The notes: generated by a model not told the origin, from the letters alone. A DNA stretch of 40,938 bases from Roseateles sp. (GCA_015657635.1 JACDQM010000012.1:1-40938), one strand, 5' to 3'; shown: positions 31,996-40,938, numbered from the stretch's first letter. Translations and numbers: made by a program.

Positions 31996-34350
31996 TCATC
32001 CGCCCACCGTCGTGGCCTGCTTCTGGAGCACCTGCCCATCGGCTGCCAGAATCACGACCACAGCCGCAGCGCCCAGGTTGTCGTCGTCGGCCACCGCCAC
32101 GCTGGCCTTGCCGGCCTCGAAGGGCTTCACGCTGGCCACCAGGCTTGAAGTTGCCAGCGCTGGCTTCGTCCGCACGTCGACCGTCAGTCCAGACGCCGTG
32201 CTGTCTACCTCGACCACACAGCGCAGGCCCTTCCAGCTCACCGTCTTGATGGTGGCTTGTGCTGTCCCTGCGGGCGCTGCTACTACCAAGTCCAGGACCG
32301 GCACCAGGCACTCCTGCAGGCTCAGGCCACCGTGCGCGTAATCGGCTCCAGCAACGAAGGACGATATGCCTGGCGCGTAGGCCACCTGGACATCTTTGCA
32401 CCAATCCCAGCCAAAGGTCAGCGGCGTGCCGTGTGCGGTGTCTTTGAGGACCGCGCAGCGCCCCCAACGGGTCTCCGCTTGGTGCTTGGGCAGTTCCGTC
32501 TTCGGTAAGCCGCCGGGGACCAGCAGCCAGCCGTGGTCAGTGACGATGCGAATACGGCGCCACCCGGCATCGCGCAGTTCCTGCACCCGTTCAACCACCG
32601 CAGCAAGCTGAACGTCTACATCACGCGCAAGGCGAACGCCGTGCTCGTGGCCGTAATGGTCCAGGTCGCCCGATTCCGTCCATGCGCGTCCACTCGGGTC
32701 ACCCGTCTCGTGCTTGTCCAGTGGCTGCACGCCGTTGTCGGTCAGCAGCTTCCTGAAGTTGTGACCAGAGAGTGGCTTACCGTCCGCCGCAACGCGGGGT
32801 TCGAACTCCACGTCGGCAGCTGTGCCCGACACCAGGCCGGCCACCGGTGAGCACCACGCTTTGCCGGAAGCGGTGACCGACGGCATGCTGGTCCAACGGG
32901 CAGCCAAAGCTGTGGTGCCCAGCCCGTCCAGCTCGGCACGCAAGCGCTGGGCGACGTCATACCGCAGGCCATCCACGAAAACTGTGCACGTGCCCGAATC
33001 AGCACCGAAAGCGTCGGATGCCGCCTGCAGCGCTGGCATACCCCCTACCTTCTTCACGGCGTCCTGCAGTCGCTTCGCTGCTTCTTCTAGCCAAGGCAGG
33101 TAGATAGCACGCACTGCGGCACCTACGGCGTCGGTGTCTGCCTTGGAGTGCACAGCGCCCAGGGCCCGCGTGGCCGCCTCGTCCACACGCCACCCGGACT
33201 GCTGGTAGCTCGCGGCCAGCTCTGAAGGCGTAGCGCCGATGGGCGCCGCAGCGCTGAGCTCCGCCAAACGGGCCAGATGCTCCAGCGCCGACGCCAAGGG
33301 CGACTGCCCCATGCGGGACCACAGCCAACCCCGGCGCGCGCCGTGCTCCTTTTCAGCGGTGGCGATGGCGGTGCGAGCCTGGGCGGCATCCATGGCTGCG
33401 CAGGCAGACAGCGAGTAGCGCAGACTTGCCTCGCCTTCCTCGTTGGCTTGCGGGTAGCCTGCCAAAGGTCCATTGGAGTCCATGTCCGGGAACAGCCCCG
33501 AATCCGGTGGCCGCACGGTCCGGAGCAGCGTCAGCACCTCTGGAAAGCTCGTGTACGAGTCCCGATAGAGCTCGGCCACGGCCGCCCACTTGCCTTCACG
33601 TCGCGCCAACTTCTCGGCGGCCACCAGCGGGCCGTCGCTGACCGGGTCGAAGCCGAAGTCGGACTTGGCCCGCTTGCAGAACACGTCCCACCGAACGCCT
33701 GCCCAGTCCTTTTCTGTTGCCTGAGGGGCTTTCATCCACACCAGCAGGTCTCGGGTCGGGTTCGGCGCAAGAAGGCTCAACAGCCACTCGGCATTGATTT
33801 GTCGGCCCTTCAGCTCGTCCACAGGTCTGTCGAGCAACACGCCGGCTGACAGCACCTGGGCCAAGGTTTCTTGCGTCGCTTTGTCCTGCGCCACATCCAG
33901 CCCAAGGCCGCCGTTCTTCGAGGACAGAAAAGCGCTCACGGTCCAGTCCTTGGCGTTTACCTGGCTCCAGAACACCCCCCGGTACTGCAGTTCCGCCAGC
34001 GGCTGCAGGTCTCGCGGGCAGCTCTCGATAGCCCGCAGCTCGGCGCGGCTCACCCCTGGCAGGTAGACGACGGGAACGCCCTGAAACTGCACCTCTGGCA
34101 ACACACCGGCAATCGCGCACTTGAGCCACACGGCGGGTCCTCGACGCGAACTCGCATCAAAGCCACCAAGCTCAAACAGCCCCGGTAGCAGCGCCTTGAG
34201 TGCTGGCAGTGCGGCTTGCCACTGCCTTTCTTTGTCCGGCCAGAGCACGGCCGCAGCGGGCGCCGCCGTATGGCTGTTGCCTTTGGCAGCGGACCTGATG
34301 CAAGCGGCCAGCTGACCCTGAACCGTTGCTTCCCAAGCGTTGCCCGTCAT
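31996..34350 (-). CDS. pglZ: BREX protein PglZ (alkaline phosphatase superfamily)
   Basis: This 784-aa protein is core to every BREX system. The metal-binding phosphatase-like core is visible: TVFVDGLRYDVAQRLRAELD near residue 455, where the Asp and the following segment match the PglZ domain, and RIRIVTDHGWLLVPGG near residue 600, whose DHG is the second metal site. The length fits type 1 PglZ proteins. The ATG at 34350 overlaps the HNH gene's stop by four bases (ATGA), so translation is coupled. brxL follows 107 bases later. It is required for both methylation and exclusion in BREX, by an unclear mechanism. Confidence 0.9.
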   Translation of the reverse strand: MTGNAWEATVQGQLAACIRSAAKGNSHTAAPAAAVLWPDKERQWQAALPALKALLPGLFELGGFDASSRRGPAVWLKCAIAGVLPEVQFQGVPVVYLPGVSRAELRAIESCPRDLQPLAELQYRGVFWSQVNAKDWTVSAFLSSKNGGLGLDVAQDKATQETLAQVLSAGVLLDRPVDELKGRQINAEWLLSLLAPNPTRDLLVWMKAPQATEKDWAGVRWDVFCKRAKSDFGFDPVSDGPLVAAEKLARREGKWAAVAELYRDSYTSFPEVLTLLRTVRPPDSGLFPDMDSNGPLAGYPQANEEGEASLRYSLSACAAMDAAQARTAIATAEKEHGARRGWLWSRMGQSPLASALEHLARLAELSAAAPIGATPSELAASYQQSGWRVDEAATRALGAVHSKADTDAVGAAVRAIYLPWLEEAAKRLQDAVKKVGGMPALQAASDAFGADSGTCTVFVDGLRYDVAQRLRAELDGLGTTALAARWTSMPSVTASGKAWCSPVAGLVSGTAADVEFEPRVAADGKPLSGHNFRKLLTDNGVQPLDKHETGDPSGRAWTESGDLDHYGHEHGVRLARDVDVQLAAVVERVQELRDAGWRRIRIVTDHGWLLVPGGLPKTELPKHQAETRWGRCAVLKDTAHGTPLTFGWDWCKDVQVAYAPGISSFVAGADYAHGGLSLQECLVPVLDLVVAAPAGTAQATIKTVSWKGLRCVVEVDSTASGLTVDVRTKPALATSSLVASVKPFEAGKASVAVADDDNLGAAAVVVILAADGQVLQKQATTVGG

Positions 34351-34991
34351 GCGGCACCTCCCTGCAGCTGCTCTGCGTAGCGCGCGACCACATGGCCAAA
34401 GCTTTCGCGCCGGCCAACGGCGTCCGGGGCACGGTAAGCCTGGGCCAAGGACTGGAGCTCTGCGTCTGTTGCAGACGCGATGAAGGCGTCGTCAAACACT
34501 CGCTTGAGGACTTCCAAGCGGCGGTTTCGCAGGAACTCAATGTCGAGGCTCAGCAGCTCGGCCATGTAGCGCGCCGCATCGTCGAGCGGCAATATGGCTC
34601 CTGCGAGCGAGTAGTTGAATTTACGCTCGCATTCCGGGTCGAGGGGTGAGACGTGTCGAGCCTCATCGAACCCATGACCCTTTACATGACCGCAGTGCAA
34701 CGGAGCTCCTGGCGCGGTCTCGCGGATGCAGGACGCGAACAGGTTGTCATACGCCAGGTCGAGATCCTCCCGCTGCTCTTGGGGGCGAAAGTGCTCGATA
34801 TGGCTGTCGCCCAGCGAGATGCTCCGGCCGCAGTAGCAACAAACCTGCCCTTGCTCATCCAAGAGCGCCTCGTGCAGGATGCCCTTCTCAGGGTTCTGTA
34901 GGTTCCCGTAGTTGGGCTGCCAATCGTCGTTCGCTATCGCCTTCCAGGCCTCAAACTCTGGGGGCGGCGCTCCCTTCACAACGTGCCTCAT
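34347..34991 (-). CDS. HNH nuclease, PtuB-like (TIGR02646 type), nested in BREX
   Basis: This is a 214-aa protein. The HNH core is CCYCGRSISLGDSHIEHFRP (zinc Cys pair followed by the I-EHF-P motif), then LAYDNLFASC and later CGHVKGHG, matching the TIGR02646 family that includes the PtuB effector of Septu and of some retrons. It overlaps the ATPase gene before it by four bases and pglZ after it by four bases, so it is inside the BREX operon. With an SMC-like ATPase partner upstream, it likely cuts nucleic acid once released or activated by the ATPase. The pair resembles Septu; a retron is excluded because no reverse transcriptase is present. Confidence 0.8.
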   Translation of the reverse strand: MRHVVKGAPPPEFEAWKAIANDDWQPNYGNLQNPEKGILHEALLDEQGQVCCYCGRSISLGDSHIEHFRPQEQREDLDLAYDNLFASCIRETAPGAPLHCGHVKGHGFDEARHVSPLDPECERKFNYSLAGAILPLDDAARYMAELLSLDIEFLRNRRLEVLKRVFDDAFIASATDAELQSLAQAYRAPDAVGRRESFGHVVARYAEQLQGGAA

Positions 34992-36247
34992 CGTCCGACA
35001 ACCTCCTTGCGCTTGAGCAAAGCCTCAGCGCCAGCGAGTTCCGGTACGTCCGGGGCATCTTGCTTCAGCTCGTCGATAAGTTGTCGCGCTTGCCCGAGGA
35101 CGCCTCGCTCCAAGCATGCAAAGATGGCGTCAATGCGCTGCTTGACCTGCGACGTACGTGACGACGCGTCCATGACTTCTTCAAGCACCTGACCCGAAGT
35201 CAACCCATACGTTGCCTGTGGGTGGCCAACGAACTCTCCGTCCCGAAGAAGCACCACCGACTCAGGCCTCAGTTCACCAATCACCTGCGGTGAGTGCGTG
35301 GAAATCACGAACTGGCAGTTTGGAAACGTCGTCGCCAGCTTACCCATCACCTCTCGCTGCCAGCGCGGATGAAGGTGCAGGTCAATTTCGTCGATGAGTA
35401 CGACTCCAGCGCCATCGTTCGGGTTAAGCAAACTCGGATTGAGGATACTCAGACGACGCGCCATGTCTCCGACTAACGCGAGCATGTTGCGCTCACCATC
35501 GGACAGCTGCGCAACACTGAACTCGAGTCCACGCTTCACCACCGTCATGCGCAACGGTGAGCGGCGAATTCGAAGGTCTCGGAAGTCCGTGAAGGTCGCA
35601 ACGGCAGCTCGTACGGCTTCCAGGGCTCGGTCCCGATACTTAGGGTCGTCTCGGCGCTGCTCGTTCTCGTGGTCTTCGCGATTACGAAACCAGATGAAGA
35701 AGCGCTTGAAGTCCGCGCCGCCGTGGTCCAGCGCATCCTGATAGACCTCGTAGGGGTTGTTTCGTAGCTGCTCCCGCACGCGCATCGGTATGTCAATGGC
35801 GGCTCGGTTGACGTCGTAGTACACAGCCAAGGGCAGGTCGTACGGGTCTTGCCGGTCACCCTCGACATGCTCCCACTCGAGGTTCAAGCGCCGAACTTCC
35901 TCGTTGAGCGCTTCAAGTTCACTCTTGCGAAGTGGGTCGGTGTGCGAGCCCTTCTTGCGATTGGTGACGGTTGCCCACTTCACCGATTCGCCGCGCAGTT
36001 CAACACTCAGCTCGATGCGTGCGAACTCATCCCCCTGACGAATGTCGTCCAGGGCGATGGGCCGTGACTTCAGAGGGTGGCCGTTGAGTCGCCAGGTAAG
36101 TTGGGACAGCGCGATGGCCAGCGCGTCCAGCGCCGCCGACTTGCCCACCCCGTTGACGCCAACAAACGCGGTGACTCGTTCAGTGAAGTCCAGTTCCAGT
36201 CGCTTGATGCCCCGGAAGCTATGCAAGCTGAGTCGTTCGACCTTCAT
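34988..36247 (-). CDS. SMC/OLD-like AAA ATPase, PtuA-like, nested in BREX
   Basis: This is a 419-aa ABC-type ATPase. Walker A is FVGVNGVGKSAALDAL near residues 28-43, the signature is VAQLSDGERNMLALVG near residue 270, Walker B is GVVLIDEIDLHLHP near residue 310, and ISTHSPQVIGEL holds the switch His. Between them, charged helices replace the long SMC coil, as in PtuA and other AAA_21/23 defence ATPases. The ATG at 36247 overlaps the pglX stop by four bases, and its stop overlaps the HNH gene by four bases. The ATPase-HNH order equals that of Septu ptuA-ptuB. It probably senses invading DNA or damage and controls the HNH nuclease. Confidence 0.8.
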   Translation of the reverse strand: MKVERLSLHSFRGIKRLELDFTERVTAFVGVNGVGKSAALDALAIALSQLTWRLNGHPLKSRPIALDDIRQGDEFARIELSVELRGESVKWATVTNRKKGSHTDPLRKSELEALNEEVRRLNLEWEHVEGDRQDPYDLPLAVYYDVNRAAIDIPMRVREQLRNNPYEVYQDALDHGGADFKRFFIWFRNREDHENEQRRDDPKYRDRALEAVRAAVATFTDFRDLRIRRSPLRMTVVKRGLEFSVAQLSDGERNMLALVGDMARRLSILNPSLLNPNDGAGVVLIDEIDLHLHPRWQREVMGKLATTFPNCQFVISTHSPQVIGELRPESVVLLRDGEFVGHPQATYGLTSGQVLEEVMDASSRTSQVKQRIDAIFACLERGVLGQARQLIDELKQDAPDVPELAGAEALLKRKEVVGR

Positions 36248-39200
36248 GGCGATTCACCTCGTGCTTTCTTCTTCTCCGCCACTGTCAGGTGGTGGTCGTT
36301 GATACGGTCGCCCTTGAATACCCGGAACCAAGGCGCGCTCTCGACGTCTTTGCCGCGGTCCTTGTCCCAGGTGATGTTGAGCTTGGGCTTCTTGTTGTGG
36401 CGCAGGACCTCGGCGGTCATGAAGGGGCGGATGTTGAGCCGTACGCCGTCGTTGAGGTCGGGATTCCAGCCGATGGGCTGCTCGGAGAGCTTCTTCCAGC
36501 GGATAAAAATGTCGTAAGGCGGCTCGCCTTCGAGGATGAGCTCAAGGCGGCGCTTCAGGTCCTGGGCGGCAGCCAGACGGGTTTGTGCGCCGTCGACGCC
36601 AGAGCGCACGCCGGCCTCCTGCTGGCGAATCCAGTCGCCCAGGTAGGTGTGGATGAGGCGCTCAAGCTTCTTGTGGTCGAGCTGGTGGTAGTTCACCAGC
36701 GCGGCGAAGCCGTCCTTCAGGCCGTCCCACACGTGCCAAATGAAGGGGCGGTGGTGGAAACGCTTAGCGTGCTGCTCGAAGAACTTTTCGCGCAGCCAGA
36801 CGTCCAGGCCCTTGCCTGCGCAATCGGCATCGGCCAGCAGCTTGTCGAGCACAGCTGGCTTCCAGCTGCCGGGCTGCACAGTCTCCCAGGCGGCAATCAG
36901 CAGCTTGAGCAGCCGGTCGTGCGCAGGTGCCTCTCCGCGTACCGAAGGCAGGCAGACGATGCCGTCGTCGTCGGTATGCTCGGCCAGCTGGTCGCAACGG
37001 GCAATCCAGGTGCGGGCTTCATCGGCCAGTTCCATAGCCGTGTCGGTCTCGGCAGGCCAGCGGTAGCCAGACAAGCGCGCGACGGCGACTTGCAGCGGGT
37101 CAGTGGCGGGCTGCGGGTGGCCGTGGAACACCCATTGGGTGGGGTCGTCGGTGTACGGCTTCGGCAGCCCACTGGGGAAGCGTTCGTCCGCAACTCGCTG
37201 CCAATGTGCGAGGTCGAATGGGACTTTGCCGAAGGAAGACTCTGTGACGCTAAGCGCTTGGTCGATTGCACGAAGGTTCTCTTCAAGCTCTGGCGACTGG
37301 AAATAGGCGACGATGGCTGGCAGATGCGTATCTCGCTTTGGAAGCACGACCGCCCCTGTCCCGTCAAACCGAACACCAAGGAACATCGCCGGAACAGGAG
37401 TTCGAGTGACGGCAACTGCAATGCCTTTGCGCCCAACGGCGACTTTCCCCTTGTGAGCGGTCCCAATCTTGGCTAAGGCACCTTGTCCGCCTTCCCACTT
37501 CATCTTTGACGTATAGGGCATCGACTCAGCTTGAGGTGCAAGCTGGTAGTAGTCCCAAGTCGGTGCGTGCTGAGCTGTTTCCCAGAATCGGACAACAAAA
37601 CGATTCGCGTCGGTAGTACTGACTCCCTGCAGAACATCAGCAAACGCCGAAAGCCTTGGCGTTGAGGTTCCAAGGTCTTCCAGCGCCACAGTGGCGTCAG
37701 GATTCGCCAATTGCCCGTTCTGACTGAGCGCAATGAGTTCACCTGTACGTAGGAGCGATGCCTTCTCCTGCGCCCCTTTAGGCTCGCTGGCATCAACTCC
37801 TCGGAGCTGAAACCCCCTCCCCGGAGGTGAGTGGGTTTGTGTCAGCAGGATGATGAACGCCCCCGCCGCTTGCGGACTGTCGAATCCACCTTCACCCAAC
37901 CGCGCCAGCAGGTTCCATTGCACCGACTTCAGCAGCGTCTCTCGCTGCTTCTTGTAGCTCGTGAGGAACAGCCAGTTTTGCGGCATCACGATTTGCACCA
38001 CGCCCGCACCCTGGTCTCGACTGAGCTCCAGGCAACGCTCCAGGAAGACGTTTGCCAGGTCGTTCTTCGCCTCGGAGTAGTGGGTCCCGCAGTAGTCCTT
38101 CAGGGCTTCAAGCTGCTTACCGCGCGTCAGGTAGGGCACATTGGTCACCACGAGGTGGTAGCGCCCATCCAGTAGCCTAGCCGCATCCAACAGACCCTTT
38201 GCAGTAAGCGCCAAGTCCCAGCTGTCGTCCTGCAACTCGCTAGCTTGCCCCCACAGCGTGGTTGGGTGCTCAGTGGCCAACGCACGCTGCAGCAGGTCGC
38301 GCAAGGTGTCGAAGCTGGACGTAGCCAAGTCGTTCTTCAGGGTGCGCGCAGGGTCCAGTAGGCTACCCAGCAACGGCGCCTGAGCAAAGCAGTCGTGCAA
38401 CAGGCGCAGTTCCTGTCGCAGGTAGACCGCGTTGGCAGCGTCATCCGGCACCAGGGCCATCCAGTCCTCGGGCTTAGCCGCCACCTTCAGGCCGCAGCAG
38501 GCCACCTGCGGCGCCGGCATGTCGGCACGCACCCCTAGGGGATTGCCGTTTTCATCTGGGAAGCGCCAAGCCACCAGGGCGAGTGCGAAGACGGCGATTT
38601 CAACGCAGCGCGCGTCCAACTCCAGGCCGTGCAGATTCTCGGCCAGCACGGCGTCCACCGCATCCATCGCGCTCAGGCCCTCGGCAGCCATGCGCATGGG
38701 CACCAGCAGCAGGAATGCCGCCACCAGGAAGTGGCCCGAGCCGCAGCACGGGTCCAGCAGCTTGAACTCATCGAGCCGGTCGGGCCAGCCTTCGAACTTG
38801 CCGGCCGCTGGTGTGCCGTCTTCCAGTGTGCGCAGGTAGGTCAACGGCACCGGGCAGGTCATGTCGGGGTGGCGCGTCACCCACCAGGCGCCTAGCGAGT
38901 TGTGGAGAAGGAAGTCCACCATGTAGGGCTCGGTGAAGAGCTGGGTGACGGCGGGCAGCTCGTCGGCGCCAATCTTCACTTCCGAGGCGTTGACCTCGTC
39001 CTTGCGCTTGGCCTGCCAAAACTGGTAGACCCAGCCCAGGCTGTCGCTGGCCTTGAACACCTCGGAGGGCAACCCAGCCAGCAAGCGCTCCAGCTCGCGC
39101 TGATGCTCGGGAGCGAAGGCCAGCTCAAAAACAGGGCTCTGCGGCTTGAACACCTGGGGCAGCATGCGGGCGGCCAGCTTGCCGGCCAGCTCCCACTGGG

Positions 39201-39618
39201 TCTTGGCGCCCAGCTTTTCCTGCTCCAGCATGGCCCGGTCGTGGTCGACCAGGTTCTGGCAATCCTCCAGTGATACGGGAGCGCCCAGCTCCCACAGCAA
39301 CAGGCCGTTCTCGGCCAGGAAGCGCGCAAACAGCATGCGGTGCCAGTGCTCGTAGGCGACTTCCCACACGAGGTGCTGCAACGGTTGGCTGTCGTCGTCG
39401 TTCTTCTTGTCCCCAAGTGCGCGGCCATGAGCGCGAAGGCGGCGGCGCAGCGCCTTGAATTCGTCGGTCAGATAGCCCGGGGGGCTGGATTCGCCGACGG
39501 CGAGTTGACTGAGAGCTGCTAGCGCGCCCTTTTCGGCCACGTCGCGGGCGGATTTGACTGTGGCTTCGAGCTGGCTGCGCAGTGGTTTGGCCAGGGGCTG
39601 GTTGCTGACGGTCGGCAT
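36244..39618 (-). CDS. pglX: BREX adenine methyltransferase PglX
   Basis: This 1124-aa protein is the site-specific DNA methyltransferase of BREX, an Eco57I-type adenine-N6 enzyme. The SAM-binding motif I is LLDPCCGSGHFLVAAF near residue 287. The catalytic motif IV reads VVTNVPYLTRG near residue 493, that is NVPY where NPPY is usual. The C-terminal half holds the target-recognition part. Length is close to other type 1 PglX proteins. The gene lies 81 bases after brxC and is coupled by ATGA to the ATPase gene downstream. Methylation of host sites marks self-DNA, while unmodified phage DNA is excluded. The start ATG at 39618 is supported by length. Confidence 0.9.
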   Translation of the reverse strand: MPTVSNQPLAKPLRSQLEATVKSARDVAEKGALAALSQLAVGESSPPGYLTDEFKALRRRLRAHGRALGDKKNDDDSQPLQHLVWEVAYEHWHRMLFARFLAENGLLLWELGAPVSLEDCQNLVDHDRAMLEQEKLGAKTQWELAGKLAARMLPQVFKPQSPVFELAFAPEHQRELERLLAGLPSEVFKASDSLGWVYQFWQAKRKDEVNASEVKIGADELPAVTQLFTEPYMVDFLLHNSLGAWWVTRHPDMTCPVPLTYLRTLEDGTPAAGKFEGWPDRLDEFKLLDPCCGSGHFLVAAFLLLVPMRMAAEGLSAMDAVDAVLAENLHGLELDARCVEIAVFALALVAWRFPDENGNPLGVRADMPAPQVACCGLKVAAKPEDWMALVPDDAANAVYLRQELRLLHDCFAQAPLLGSLLDPARTLKNDLATSSFDTLRDLLQRALATEHPTTLWGQASELQDDSWDLALTAKGLLDAARLLDGRYHLVVTNVPYLTRGKQLEALKDYCGTHYSEAKNDLANVFLERCLELSRDQGAGVVQIVMPQNWLFLTSYKKQRETLLKSVQWNLLARLGEGGFDSPQAAGAFIILLTQTHSPPGRGFQLRGVDASEPKGAQEKASLLRTGELIALSQNGQLANPDATVALEDLGTSTPRLSAFADVLQGVSTTDANRFVVRFWETAQHAPTWDYYQLAPQAESMPYTSKMKWEGGQGALAKIGTAHKGKVAVGRKGIAVAVTRTPVPAMFLGVRFDGTGAVVLPKRDTHLPAIVAYFQSPELEENLRAIDQALSVTESSFGKVPFDLAHWQRVADERFPSGLPKPYTDDPTQWVFHGHPQPATDPLQVAVARLSGYRWPAETDTAMELADEARTWIARCDQLAEHTDDDGIVCLPSVRGEAPAHDRLLKLLIAAWETVQPGSWKPAVLDKLLADADCAGKGLDVWLREKFFEQHAKRFHHRPFIWHVWDGLKDGFAALVNYHQLDHKKLERLIHTYLGDWIRQQEAGVRSGVDGAQTRLAAAQDLKRRLELILEGEPPYDIFIRWKKLSEQPIGWNPDLNDGVRLNIRPFMTAEVLRHNKKPKLNITWDKDRGKDVESAPWFRVFKGDRINDHHLTVAEKKKARGESP

Positions 39619-39699
39619 GGTGTTCTTTGTCTTCCCTGATTCACGTAACGCGGGTAACGGCTGTTGCTACCCGGCTTCCCTACTGGTCGGTGTTGGCTG

Positions 39700-40938
39700 T
39701 TACAGCGCGACAGGCCCCTTCTGAAGCTTGGCGCTCAGCAGCGCTTCCACCTCCGCCAGCCAAGCCTTGAGTTCGGCTTCGTCGTTCAGCGTGCGCTTGG
39801 GCAGCGAGACGTGGACGACGTTGGGCTTGAGCAGCTGCACCGCGGCATGCCGCGCCGCCTCGAAGCGGCTGGGCAAGGCCTGGGTCTTTGAGACCCAGTG
39901 GTCTAGGTCGCAGTCGTCCAGCGCGTCTTGCAGTTGCTCCGGCGTACTGGCCGCCACGGCAGGAGGCGGCGTCAGGTGGTGCTTGGCCGTCAGGTCGTCG
40001 CGCTGCGCGTCGTTGAGCTTCTTCCACTCGGCGTCCTGCTGCAGCAGGGTCTGCTGCTGCGCGAAGCCTTGCTGGAAGGCGTCCAGCTTGGCCTTCAGGG
40101 CCTGGCGCAACAAGTCAACCGCCTCGTCCAGCAACGGCCGCACAGTGTCCGGGTCTGCCAGCAGGCTGCGCTGAGCTTCGATGGCGTCGACTTCGGCCTT
40201 TAGCTTGGCGTAGGGGCCAAGGGCCTTCGCCTGCCGCAGCAGGTCCTTCAGCTTGGTCCAGGCAGGCAGGCGCTTCGCAATCTCTGCCGCGGTCTTGGTC
40301 CAGGTCTGCGACAGCGCCAGCACCTCGTCGTGCCGGTTGAACAGCTCCAGCAGCTGAGCGTTGCCGCTCTGGGCCTCGATGGCCTCGATGACCGTGAGCT
40401 TTGGCGTGTCAGGGGCAGGCGCCGGCCCACCCGCCTTGGAAGACTGCTCGCGCAGCTTCGCCAGCAGGGTCGGCATGCGGTTCAGCTCTTCCTTGGGCTG
40501 GCACGGCACGCCGACGGCGTCGAACAGCTTGCGAATCTTGATGAGCTGAATCGGCGTGATGTTGATGCTCTCGCGCCGGAAGCTGGTCTGGGTGAGCTTG
40601 GCACGGTCCAGGCTCTTCGCATCGACGGGCTTGGAGGCCGCATCGGTGGCGTTGACATGGCCGGACGCCAATAGCGCGTAGAGCGCACCGTCGATGGCGT
40701 CACGCGGCCAGCCGTACGGCGGGACCTCGAAGTTCTCACGAATCTCGGAGCCCTTCTTGCCAGGGCCGATGAAGCCCAGCAGCTTCTGGCAGACTGGGTG
40801 CTTGTCGGCTTCCTGGGTGTGGCCGACAGCCTTCAGCGCTTCCAGGTTTCCCTTACGGGCTTCGTCCAGTACCTTGCCCCACTGCTCGTGGTCGGCGGCG
40901 TCGAACTGGCTGTAAAGACGAATGGCCGAAGACTTGGC
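39700..40938 (-). CDS. brxC: BREX ATPase BrxC, C-terminal part (5' end outside window)
   Basis: The frame is open to the right edge, giving 412 residues of the C-terminal part; the usual BrxC is about 1200 aa and its P-loop lies outside the window. The segment NFEVPPYGWPRDAIDGALYA (near residues 66-85 of the visible part) is a hallmark of BrxC/PglY C-terminal regions, followed by a TPIQLIKIRKLFD helix and long coiled-coil stretches. An internal TTG at 40671 is not a real start because homologous sequence continues upstream. It is the first visible gene of the minus-strand BREX operon, so brxA and brxB are expected beyond the window. BrxC is a large ATPase needed for modification and defence. 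Confidence 0.85.
   Translation of the reverse strand, partial: AKSSAIRLYSQFDAADHEQWGKVLDEARKGNLEALKAVGHTQEADKHPVCQKLLGFIGPGKKGSEIRENFEVPPYGWPRDAIDGALYALLASGHVNATDAASKPVDAKSLDRAKLTQTSFRRESINITPIQLIKIRKLFDAVGVPCQPKEELNRMPTLLAKLREQSSKAGGPAPAPDTPKLTVIEAIEAQSGNAQLLELFNRHDEVLALSQTWTKTAAEIAKRLPAWTKLKDLLRQAKALGPYAKLKAEVDAIEAQRSLLADPDTVRPLLDEAVDLLRQALKAKLDAFQQGFAQQQTLLQQDAEWKKLNDAQRDDLTAKHHLTPPPAVAASTPEQLQDALDDCDLDHWVSKTQALPSRFEAARHAAVQLLKPNVVHVSLPKRTLNDEAELKAWLAEVEALLSAKLQKGPVAL

Noticed and set aside
29997..34188. Long plus-strand open frames opposite brxL and pglZ (for example 30014-30793 and 33277-33849)
   Set aside because: They are antisense shadows of high-GC genes, lack ribosome sites and have His/Gln/Arg-rich composition without motifs.
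34347..36247. Retron of the ATPase/HNH type
   Set aside because: No reverse transcriptase and no msr-msd-like region lies next to the pair; the flanks are pglX and pglZ with 4-base overlaps.
36289..37476. 395-codon plus-strand frame opposite pglX
   Set aside because: It mirrors the codon pattern of pglX, has no recognisable domain, and pglX has clear methyltransferase motifs in the other strand.
29843..40938. BREX types other than type 1
   Set aside because: PglX and BrxL are both present and no BrxD, BrxHI, PglW or BrxP gene is seen; this combination indicates type 1. brxA and brxB are outside the window.
1..40938. CRISPR array, tRNA or rRNA genes
   Set aside because: I found no regularly spaced direct repeats and no cloverleaf-like or rRNA sequence on reading both strands; a computed search would be decisive.

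Overview
This is a 40.9 kb piece of high-GC bacterial DNA that reads as a mobile defence island. Base composition, GTG/TTG start usage and the style of the BREX and Zorya proteins suggest a Betaproteobacterium, perhaps Burkholderiales. No rRNA, tRNA or core housekeeping operon is present to confirm this, so the taxonomy is an inference.

Left part (1-8.5 kb): the C-terminal half of a tyrosine-recombinase-like protein runs in from the left edge and is followed by a linked 312-aa gene of unknown function. After that comes a sparse stretch of small conserved hypothetical genes (DUF4926-like, STAS-like, an Imm-like protein, an XRE regulator, a CxxC protein), IS remnants and palindromes. Two paralogous single-membrane-span mini-proteins of 48 and 50 aa lie here, about 4.5 kb apart.

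Middle part (8.5-23.5 kb): a complete type II Zorya system (zorA-zorB-zorE, minus strand) abuts a truncated gene. Next come small membrane and secreted proteins, then a five-gene plus-strand cluster of unknown function that includes a cysteine-rich beta-solenoid protein. Converging on that cluster are a secreted EndA-type nuclease and, upstream of it, a kinase / vWA / PP2C operon of the TerY-phosphorylation type. The kinase in this operon carries an N-terminal PIN nuclease domain.

Right part (23.5-40.9 kb): a second integration module (integrase, overlapping excisionase-like gene, divergent XRE repressor with operator-like repeats), a cytosolic 5'-nucleotidase and a DUF2130 protein precede a type 1 BREX operon on the minus strand. 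The BREX order in the direction of transcription is brxC (cut by the right edge), pglX, an SMC-like ATPase plus HNH pair resembling Septu PtuA/PtuB, pglZ and brxL. The four genes pglX, ATPase, HNH and pglZ are joined by three 4-base ATGA overlaps, so the Septu-like pair is physically part of the BREX operon.

Together the window stacks several anti-phage strategies: ion-driven membrane sensing with a nuclease effector (Zorya), methylation-linked phage exclusion (BREX), an ATPase/HNH effector pair, and a phosphorylation switch tied to a PIN nuclease. Two recombinase modules and several IS stubs show that the island was built by repeated insertion and loss. The best candidates for undescribed biology are the PIN-kinase triad, the beta-solenoid operon, the duplicated mini membrane protein and the Septu-like pair nested in BREX.
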